In this document: piece by piece, positions 56,601 to 64,000 of the stretch
Position numbering within the stretch: position 1 is the stretch's first letter
Layout: each line of letters opens with the position of its first letter
Assembly: GCF_932526225.1 (NCBI RefSeq)
Contig: NC_064038.1
Span: 10,911,070-10,975,069, forward strand
Reading direction: 5' to 3'
From: Nematostella vectensis
Taxonomy: Eukaryota; Cnidaria; Anthozoa; Actiniaria; Edwardsiidae
DNA: 64,000 nt
Program-made: the position numbers and the translations under genes
Notes under the pieces: generated by a model
Databases searched by the model: none
Told to the model about the DNA's origin: nothing
Seen by the model: the letters and a program-made list of their open reading frames with translations, nothing else

Positions 56601-58907
56601 TAATACATAGCACTTCTACAGTATATACTGTACCACTTTCTAAGCGCTTCACAAGAAATTGTAGCTTCAAGTTAATTGATAGAATATGAAAGGCAAAACT
56701 CAATAAAACAATGCTGCATACTCATAATGTAGATAAAAAATATATATATTTTTGGCTGTCAATTATGGGAGGGGTGAATCCGCTTGCTTCACATTAGAAG
56801 TCTTAAAGACATTTGTTTGTATTACACCATTTTGCTGCATTACACTAATGGTTCTCTTACCCTAACTGATTCTGAACTCTAATAAGCTGCCCTTCCATTT
56901 CAATCATCATGTCTTTTCTGGAATTCAGAGCTGAAAATAGAAGAACAACCTACAAAAACACCGTAAACAATGATAAATTAATCATGAAATATCTCAAATA
57001 TACCGCAGGTGAAGAGCATGGGCTAAAAGCACTTAAAATTGTAATAACCCAGGGAAGTAAAAAGCTCGATGTCCTGCTCAGCCCAAGAGGAAATAGTTTG
57101 GGCCAGACAAGAAGCCTGTAGCAAAAAAGGTGAAAAAAAAAAGTGGTTCCCCTGCTGGATTTGGTAGAAAGCTTTTGAAATCTTTAAGATAGAACAACAT
57201 GCCTTTGGAGTTCTTTTAATCTGGTTCCATTGTTTTCTTATCCAGTTTTATATGACTTATGAACAGAGTGGAACTGTACAGGATGGTATAGCAAGCCTTT
57301 GGGACAGAAGAGGTGACTTCCACTATGAAGTAGCGCAACAGCTACTATACACACACTTTAACAAATGACGGGGGAAAATTGTGAAAATAAGTAGGTGTCA
57401 TGTAGCGTAAACTTGTAACACAATGATCACAATGATTGTCAGATTAGCATCTTATATATAGCTAACAAAAGCCTGCCTATAGCAGAACTGATTAGACTCT
57501 GAACTTAGTGCCACTATTGTATACCCTTATGCTAGAATAAACATATAGTAAATGTACCAACATCAAACAGTAGGGGCCACTAGCTTCTAGCACTAGCTGG
57601 CAGAAGTTTTGTTTCCTGTACCTGCCGTTCTAGTTGTATACACTGGGATTTTAGAAGAGTGACTCTTCGTTCATCAAACTTCTCCTGTGGACCCTCGCTT
57701 ATCAACTGTTGATATAGTGACCTGCAGAACGAAAACAGCTGTGCATGTGAGTCATAAACAAACTTTTCTCAATAACACCATGTGAGATCATGCAGTTGAA
57801 TGTCTGTAAAGGTTGGTTCTCACTTGTACAAAAGGGCAAGTGCACTTACATGATTTACCAATTCTCACTAGAACGCAAGCTAATGCAACTGCTTGTGTTT
57901 CACCCATTCTCACTTGTGTTGCGCTTGATATTGCCTTGTTACTTTTATTAACAGAGGGACAAACACAGGAGGGAATGACTCATGTCTGTCCGTCTTATCT
58001 ACTTTTTCTTAAATTCTGGATCTACCCTCCTAAAAATTGACATGGATGTTCTTACTTGATGTATGAAAGTTCAGCTTTCAACTCATTATTTTCTTCTTGA
58101 AGGGCCTAAAATTAACAAAAAACAACAAAACAATGCAAATGATATTTATTATAATGGAGACAGTTTCTCAAGTTAGCAACAGAGGTAAGGGTACAATGGG
58201 GTAGCAGGCCATTTAAGATTGGGGGGACACAATACAGAAACAATAAGAAAATATTGGGGGGGCGCAGCCACGCCCCTACTGGTCATTTCCTTATATATTT
58301 TTTTTATATATTGGGGGGCACATGCACCCAGTGCCCCACCCCCTGCTACGGTCCTTGGGTACCAGTAATTCACTCTGACCTTGACCTCGTTCCTAGACCG
58401 TCCATCTCGTACACCACTGGGTGTCTGTTCATAGCTTCTAGTTGAACCCAATAAAACATCTTTCTGCAAGCTTGTAGGTGTCCTTTTTGATGATGACTGA
58501 AAAGTTCAACATAACCTCATCAATAAAGATGTAAAGATGTTGGGACTAACAGATATTTCTATAAAATTCTGGGGAAGGGCTGTGGGGGTCCCCCCCCCCC
58601 CCCCTTCAATCCTCCTCAGAAAATCCACTTTGGGTTGATTGCACAAAATGTTAAAATGAATGGGTGGTAGAAAGGTAGAAGAGAGACGGTTACAGTGAGA
58701 TTACAAAACTAAAAGTGTTATGTAATGCATGTGCATTTGAGCTTATATACTTACAACATCCCTTGTTCTAGTCGCATCAGTCAGTTTAGCAGTAATTGGA
58801 TTCTTCTTGGCGGATGTGAAGCTCAATCGTTGCTTGGGGGTACTCGTTGTCAACACAGCCATGTGGTCGATTCTGTCGGTCTTTGTCTGACGTTTATTCC
58901 CTCTCAT
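50697..58907 (-). CDS. Conserved coiled-coil protein, 15 exons, family not identified
   Basis: Exons: 58907-58755, 58496-58380, 58105-58056, 57721-57622, 56949-56861, 56520-56421, 56120-55983, 55746-55516, 55027-54935, 53587-53522, 53002-52914, 52276-52218, 51839-51748, 51673-51625, 50914-50697. All junction phases agree; total 1644 nt, 547 residues. After a basic Ser/Thr-rich N-terminus (about 90 residues) the protein is almost wholly helical: EENNELKAELSYIK, RRVTLLKSQCIQLERQVV, LCKTYKQMLLLKEVL, VKVLKEELAFHQQVYDLQVD. It has a Ser/Glu-rich tail. A Pro-containing break (LSVLFPAAPWPPLKKK) divides it. Composition suggests a centrosomal or cytoskeletal coiled coil, but I do not recognise the family. 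An ATG at 58914 opens a short uORF that overlaps the start. A YY1-like motif lies at 59028-59040. Confidence 0.8.
52995..53390. repeat. Degenerate ATC/CAT simple repeat
   Basis: Repeated ATCATTATCATCAGACATCA-like sequence in the intron before the exon 53002-52914. No gene. Confidence 0.7.
53772..54740. repeat. 37-bp minisatellite, about 26 copies
   Basis: The unit contains CACACAATGACCCACTTTTT followed by GGCTGCCAAGGGGGG. Units differ at few sites (GAGCC, GACTGCC, GGGGAAGG). Since 37 is not a multiple of three, all three minus frames stay open through three-unit cycles, which explains long spurious frames. It lies in an intron of the coiled-coil gene and is preceded at 53693 by a half copy of the foldback end seen at 48028. 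Confidence 0.93.
58190..58360. repeat. C/G-rich inverted repeat element remnant
   Basis: GGGTAGCAGGCC near 58199 and CCCCCTGCTACGGTCC near 58341 form inverted ends around GGGGGG/CCCC-rich sequence. It directly adjoins the donor of the exon 58496-58380. Confidence 0.45.
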
Positions 58908-59690
58908 TTGCCATAAAATACTAGAGCTATAGGAACATTTGTCGCATTACACTACAGAGTTTCCGTATAATGATAGATTGAGTATTGTGGAGAAAAATTA
59001 ATCAGCAATAATTAATTAGTCAGCATCGCCGCCATATTGGATCGAAAGCTCAAGGGGGTCTGGGGCTAGCGCGGGAAATTCCGAGTAAATGGACGGCGTC
59101 TTTTAGACTATCAGTCTTTTGCGTTTTGGATTTTTTTCATTTTTTTGTTCCAACGATCTCATAACTTTTTTATCACCACATCGAAAAGTTAGAATCCTTC
59201 AACATTCCATTCATTATTTGATTGACCGTATCCTTGAATTTGATGGAAAGCTCAAAGAAAAAAAAAACGCGGGAAAAAGTTGGGAATGAAGATGAAATAA
59301 AATGAACATCATGTTGGTGTGTTTTTTTGTCGCGCGCTCGCACTCCATTTACAATGACCGTCATCATTCAATCATTGGTTGGGTATTTGCTAGAGGGTTA
59401 GAAGGCAGGAAGCTTTTGAATCGATTATTTTTTTTGGATAAGCCAATGTAAAAAAAACGCGGGAAATTGTTTTGAATGGGGAGGAAAGAGGACAAGAGAT
59501 GCAAACTGAGGTTTTTGTGGATCACTTGCACTGGATTGTTTTCAGACTTGCTAAAAAGAAAATGTGATAGAAGGTTATTTTCATCTCCACAATCTCTAGA
59601 TACATGTTGGAAAACACTCTTATTCTTTTTATTCTAGTTGTACTTTTCTTTTTTTTTTTTTTTTTTGCAAAATGATCATTACTTCTTTTT
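58908..59690. other. Spacer between the coiled-coil gene and histone H1
   Basis: Contains the presumed promoter of the coiled-coil gene, with GCCGCCATATTGG at 59028-59040, which is a YY1-like site on the minus strand. A homopolymer T run at 59650-59666 lies just beyond the histone 3' end. No gene. Confidence 0.4.
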
Positions 59691-59699
59691 CATGTGGGT

Positions 59700-59715
59700 G
59701 GCTTCTATAGAAGCC
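59700..59715 (-). terminator. Histone mRNA 3' stem-loop
   Basis: On the minus strand GGCTTC-TATA-GAAGCC is followed by ACCCA and a purine-rich GAAAAAGAAG, 33 nt after the stop codon of H1. A six-base stem, four-base loop with U at positions 1 and 3, ACCCA flank and a purine-rich downstream element are the hallmarks of replication-dependent histone 3' ends, bound by SLBP and U7 snRNP. Confidence 0.9.
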
Positions 59716-59747
59716 GTTTATAGGAGTTTCAGAAGACTATAAGGAGT

Positions 59748-60374
59748 CTATTTCTTGGCTTTTTTAGCGCCTGCCTTCTTTGCTGGTTTCTTGGCGGATT
59801 TTTTCGCGGGCTTTCTTGCGGCCTTCTTTGCTGGAGACTTCTTCGGTTTCTTTGCCTTCTTGGGAGACTTGGCTTTCTTAGGAGACTTTGCCTTTTTCGT
59901 CTTCTTTGCTGCAGCCTTTTTCTTTGGCGTGGCCTTCTTCTTTGGCTTCGCAGCTGGCTTCTTCTTCTTTGGAGTTGCCTTTTTCTTGGGCTTGACAGCT
60001 TTCTTCGCAGGTTTCTTCGCCGCGGCTGTAAGCTTGAAGGAGCCAGACGCGCCTTTTCCTTTCGGCTGAACCAATCTTCCCGCTGCGACTCCTCGCTTTA
60101 GCGCCATTTTCAGGTGTGCTCCTGGATCCCCGACGGCAGGGTAGTTGGCCTTGATGAACTTGGCAATGGCTTGTCGGGAGGAACCGCCACGTTCTTTCAG
60201 AGAAGTGATAGCAGTGGCGATCATCTCTTGATATGTCGGGTGACTTGCAGGCTTTGTTGGCTTGCGAGCGCGCTTGACTTTGGCGACCTTTGGTCTAGGG
60301 CTCTTTGATCTTGATCTAGAGCGGGAACGTGATCTTGAGCGGGACCTGGCTCTCTTCGGACTAGCTGCCGACAT
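59748..60374 (-). CDS. Replication-dependent linker histone H1, single exon
   Basis: Intronless, 208 residues. The H15 winged-helix globular domain spans about residues 43-112 (SHPTYQEMIATAITSLKERG, SSRQAIAKFIKANY, GRLVQPKGKGASGSFKL). The C-terminal half is a Lys/Ala/Pro tail with repeated KSPKKA, PKKKATPKKK and AKKPAKK motifs that bind linker DNA. Unusually, the N-terminal tail carries an uninterrupted SPKR then (RS)n run of about seven Arg-Ser dipeptides before KSPRPK, which recalls sperm-type H1 and SR proteins. It acts in the nucleus to compact chromatin. The start at 60374 is preceded by a TATA box and H1 box. A canonical stem-loop follows the stop, so S-phase expression without polyadenylation is inferred. 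The plus-strand Phe-rich frame is a shadow. Confidence 0.96.
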   Translation of the reverse strand: MSAASPKRARSRSRSRSRSRSRSKSPRPKVAKVKRARKPTKPASHPTYQEMIATAITSLKERGGSSRQAIAKFIKANYPAVGDPGAHLKMALKRGVAAGRLVQPKGKGASGSFKLTAAAKKPAKKAVKPKKKATPKKKKPAAKPKKKATPKKKAAAKKTKKAKSPKKAKSPKKAKKPKKSPAKKAARKPAKKSAKKPAKKAGAKKAKK

Positions 60375-60459
60375 CTTGAAGTTTTTTCAGTCGTTTTTCA
60401 GGAACTCGTTTCGACTCGAAGGTTCAGAAGCGAATGAGTTGACGAGCTTTCGTCACTTC

Positions 60460-60466
60460 ATTTATA
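60460..60466 (-). promoter_or_regulatory. TATA box of histone H1
   Basis: The minus strand reads TATAAAT, about 90 bp upstream of the start codon, at a usual distance for a short histone leader. Confidence 0.75.
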
Positions 60467-60532
60467 CTCTTTCTGCGGACGCCCGAGAGAACAGGGGCTA
60501 TCAGAATCGATTTCAGCTTGGAATGGCACTAT

Positions 60533-60539
60533 TGTGTTT
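60533..60539 (-). promoter_or_regulatory. H1 box (AAACACA)
   Basis: The minus strand reads AAACACA about 70 bp upstream of the TATA box. This is the H1-specific proximal element known from vertebrate and other animal linker-histone genes; here it supports S-phase H1 control. Confidence 0.65.
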
Positions 60540-60574
60540 CTTACGCGAGAAAACTCACTAATTTAACCACGAAT

Positions 60575-63344
60575 CCGGAACGCTTACTCAACTCAAACCA
60601 CTCAGGCAAGTACAAGAATGACTATTTTTCATCTCTACCTGATTTTAGTAAAAAGGATTGGCATTTTCGCATTTTTCTCAAGTGTTTTGTTCGTCGTTCT
60701 GGTTGATTGGTTTTGCTGAGACATTGTTTTTTTGGAAAATATTTGTTTTTTGTAAACTGTACTTGGGAAAGGACAACAAGAATATGATAAACAATGTTTG
60801 GTTTGACCATTTAAGTAATTATTACTTCTATTTTATTTATAGAAAAAAAATGGCTGAGGTTTAAAGTGCGCGAAACAAAAACATCGACTCAGCACGCCAT
60901 TTTTTTAGATTGCCCATGAAACGGCCAAACTATGTAAAATGTCAATCTACAGATTAGACAAGAATATTCTTGAACTTTTGCTATAATGAGTTAATAATTT
61001 TTCATCTGTTTTTATATTTGTGGGGTAATTGTAGTGACTAAAAGGTCCGAGATAGGAGTAAAAAATATGTTTTAGTTTTCCCGCCATCCATGATGAAGCA
61101 AAACCGAAAAGTCTAAACGGTCATTGTTCACGTATTTTGATGAAAGCAAAAATATGGCTATATACCCTAGAATATTGACCTTTTCTCCTCTTAAGTTGAG
61201 TAACATACAGTAAATAAATATTTCTATCTTATTAGGGTCAAAACGTTGCATTATTTCATATTTTTAAATTGATGTGTTTCAGCAAACTAAAGTGATTAAG
61301 TATACTTACTAATAGCTAACTTAAAATAAAAAACAAACTGAAATTTCAATTACTGAGAGGCTGATACTATTTGCATTTACCAGACTTGAACACTCAGATG
61401 AATTAATTTATTGCTATGGGTTTTTATGGGTAGATATTTACAAAAGTGAAGTATTGGGAGAAGCAAAGAAGATTGTTATGTTGGCGGTTGCCTGGGTTTT
61501 GCATGACGCTTTCTCACTCTGAAAAGAAAGTTTGGAAAAATCATATCGCATTAAGATAACCAAGGCATACTTTTTAATACTCTTTTCGATAAAAGATGCC
61601 TTAATAATATCAGTAATTCTCTGTTAACAATAATACGGTAATATTTTTTAGAGAAGCAGTGTGTAAACTAAAAAGCTCCATGAAAACGTTGGTGTTAACA
61701 GGAAGTCTGGCGTTAAGTAATCTTGACAACTTGCTCTGTTTTGCAATGAGAACTGCTTTTTTCTTGTGGTCATGGGCAGTTTGCCATAAAAGAAAATTTA
61801 GTCCTACTTTTGCTAACCATGCTGAGTGGTTCTGATTATAAACATCGTTATCGAACTAAAGAGCTCTCGTGTACTAGAAAGCACCCTTGTCTGAATTTCA
61901 ATGACTGCTTTTAATCAAAATGGCTGAACAAAACATGGGAAATAGCTATCAAGGCAACTGCGCAACAAGCAGGACTAAATCTATTTTTTTCTTCTATTTT
62001 GTTTAAGGACAAAGTCCCAAAAGGAGTCAAAATTGGTTTGGAGAAAATTTAAAAGAGAGCCGCAGAAATAGTTTCCATTCGAGTTTCGGGAATCCGAGTT
62101 AAGCTCGAGTTACTTGGGGGAACCATACAGTATAAGGAGGAGTGGCAATTTTTTTTTTTTTTTTTGCTCTTTTTTTTTTGTTATTTTTCATGTACAGTTC
62201 CGCTTCCACCCCCTCCGTCAAATATCAAATGGTATGTCCCTAAATGTTATGATGGAAATCCATTGAGTTATCAGGAATATTCTGTAAACTATACTGTATA
62301 TTCCTGACTGATAACTGGAATCAATTATGCATAAAACCAAGTTACAAAAAAGCTCGAGTTGTTATAGGTATAATAATATTGGAATTGCATACAGAGGAAG
62401 ATGGGGACCACTTGAACTCATCAAGTGTTCGAGTATTTTGGAGTTAAAAAACTGTAAACATAGTGCAACCCACCAGTCCAGGAGATGAGCCTTGGAGCAA
62501 ACGAGCCATGGCAAATGGTCCGAGTTCTTTTGATGCATTTATACCATGAAAAATCACTCGAATACTCTACTACAGAAAAAACCGTCACATTTCATTCAAA
62601 GATCGCGATTATATAAAACAAAAACAAGGAAAAAGTTTATTATGGCTAGGTTTGGTTCCAAAATTAAATATGTTTAACATTTTTTTTCTATTTTGCTGTT
62701 ATCTCGTATCGTGGAAAGGTGGGTTGAGTGTAGAGGTACCAACTTCCGCCTTGTAACGCGCAAAAAAACGTTGCGAACTAAGGGAACCCACCCACGGCCT
62801 TCGAAGCAAGAGGAAGTCTAAAAGAATGTAAAAAAACCGCCAACATTCCATCTGTCTGGATCAAGCAAATACTATTATGAAATGCTCCAAGCCTCCATGA
62901 TAATGCCAAAGTAAGGAAATATCCTGCAAAAACATCCCACGCTGTAATCGGGTGTACCAATCGGGTGCGCATGAGGGGCGGGAATGACATTTTTACTTCT
63001 TCGTTTACCGCAAACCGCGCGAAAACTGGTAACGAGGCCACCATTTCTTTGGTCGTGCATAATAAGCAGTAGCAGACGAGCTCGCAGCTCGGCGCATGTG
63101 TCCTACTATCTTCTGCTTTTTTCCATCGTTAAAAAATATTTCGGCCAACAAGACGGGACCAGGAAGCTTCTTACTGGCTGTTTGGTAGATTGAGAAGGTT
63201 TAAGTGAATGCACGAAGCGAGGAACGCTTGCAGACTGCAAATTATTTGAGGTTTAGGGCGAGAGACATGGTGGGTTTGGAGTAGAACGTTTAAATTGGAA
63301 GCGAGCTCTGTTTCTACCGTCGTTCGGAGCTCTATTCTGCAAGC
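60575..63344. other. Long intergenic stretch between histone H1 and MEK
   Basis: AT-rich, without a recognised gene, array or inverted-repeat element. The last few hundred bases before 63345 are GC-richer and probably hold the MEK promoter and leader. Frames here are short and unlike known proteins. Confidence 0.45.
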
Positions 63345-64000
63345 ATGAAGCGAGGAAAGCCAAATTTAACAATTCCTACCTCCTCTTCATCAGCTCCACA
63401 AGCGTAAGAACTAACTATTTATCAATTCTGTTGTTTTTCGTGTGCGTTTTGTGCCATGTCCGCAACCCACAGATATGTGTTTGCTTGTGTTTTGCAGTTC
63501 CAACGATGAGAATGATGTTGGCCTGCAAAAAGTAGAAGAAGTTCGCAAAAAATTAGACGATCTTAATTTGGACGAAATACAGCGAAGACGCCTGGAAGAA
63601 TTTTTGAACGAGAAACGAAAAATCGGTGAACTGAGTAATGATGATTTCGAGAAAATCACTGAACTGGGAGCAGGCAACGGTGGTGTTGTTACGAAAGTGT
63701 TGCACAAACCAACAGGCCTGATAATGGCAAGAAAGGTTCGCGAATTATTCTTTGATGCAGCTATAAACCTTGATGCCCAATCCTTTGCTTCAATCATTTC
63801 AAGTAGTATTTAAAGCAATAGCAAGTTTTCTAATAGCGTAATGAACAGCCTGCCAAATATTTATTTCTGTTGGTTGCTGCTGTGTATTTACGTACTGAAT
63901 ATTATAATGTTTGAAATATGTCTCAGATATTTTTTTTTCGCAGTTGATCCATCTAGAGGTCAAACCCGCCATTAGAACGCAAATTATCCGAGAGTTGAAG
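63345..64000 (+). CDS. MAP2K1: MAP kinase kinase 1/2 (MEK1/2), first three coding exons, continues beyond the window
   Basis: Exons are 63345-63403, 63498-63735 and 63944 to the window end (phases 2 and 0). MEK phosphorylates ERK on Thr and Tyr in the Ras-Raf-ERK cascade in the cytoplasm. Features in order: an N-terminal ERK docking site (KRGKPNLTI, basic then LxI); a leucine-rich nuclear export and inhibitory helix ([20 protein letters not shown]); the kinase start [17 protein letters not shown] with an intact Gly-rich loop; and the ATP-binding Lys in LIMARK. The third exon begins [19 protein letters not shown], which carries the conserved alpha-C Glu. The reading frame at 63411-63813 past the donor at 63736 is intron. 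Whether it equals vertebrate MEK1 or MEK2 cannot be said: invertebrates usually have one gene, so the symbol is provisional. Confidence 0.95.

Noticed and set aside
59755-60069. Phe/Ala-rich plus-strand frame
   Set aside because: Antisense shadow of the Lys/Ala-rich histone H1 tail.

Overview
This is animal nuclear DNA, most likely from an anthozoan cnidarian such as a sea anemone. Genes have short exons with GT/AG introns and dense simple-sequence, minisatellite and foldback repeats in between. The gene set is metazoan: DM-domain factor, GOLPH3, multi-PDZ scaffold, RPL17, histone H1 and MEK. The lineage is inferred from gene style and repeats, not from a search. All multi-exon models below were spliced by eye, and intron phases were checked so that every reading frame closes.

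Left part (1-12 kb). A possible secreted-peptide exon (64-120, +) comes first. It is followed by a two-exon gene for a secreted Met-Pro-Leu-Ala/Cys repeat protein (2233-1523, -), a three-exon DM-domain gene (3367-6729, +) and a three-exon GOLPH3 gene (9970-8326, -). Next come a 61/66-bp minisatellite that reads as the C-terminus of a non-LTR reverse transcriptase (10341-10990) and a 42-bp minisatellite (12048-12360).

Middle part (12.6-43 kb). One gene on the minus strand fills this region: 17 coding exons from 43024 to 12620 encode about 3774 residues with ten PDZ domains. The C-terminal pair resembles pro-interleukin-16/PDZD2. A 5.3-kb exon encodes a Pro-rich, acidic and Ser/Lys-rich linker. 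A possible internal first exon lies at 38501-38487. One large intron (26.6-32.6 kb) contains an intact single-exon gene with a C2H2 finger, a tyrosine-recombinase core whose catalytic Tyr is Cys, and a C-terminal Myb domain (31315-29702, -). Beside it is a decayed plus-strand gene (27.8-29.4 kb). Other introns carry a 755-bp near-perfect palindrome (39237-39991), foldback elements and several minisatellites.

Right part (43-64 kb). RPL17 (minus) and a nucleoplasmin-like-domain gene (plus) are divergent and about 120 bp apart. They are followed by a 15-exon coiled-coil gene (58907-50697, -) that I cannot name, and an intronless replication-dependent histone H1 gene with H1 box, TATA box and 3' stem-loop (60374-59748, -). 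The first three coding exons of a MAP2K1/2 (MEK) gene start at 63345 and run off the end of the window. The genes are independent housekeeping, scaffold and regulatory genes. Nothing suggests a bacterial-style operon or a CRISPR array.
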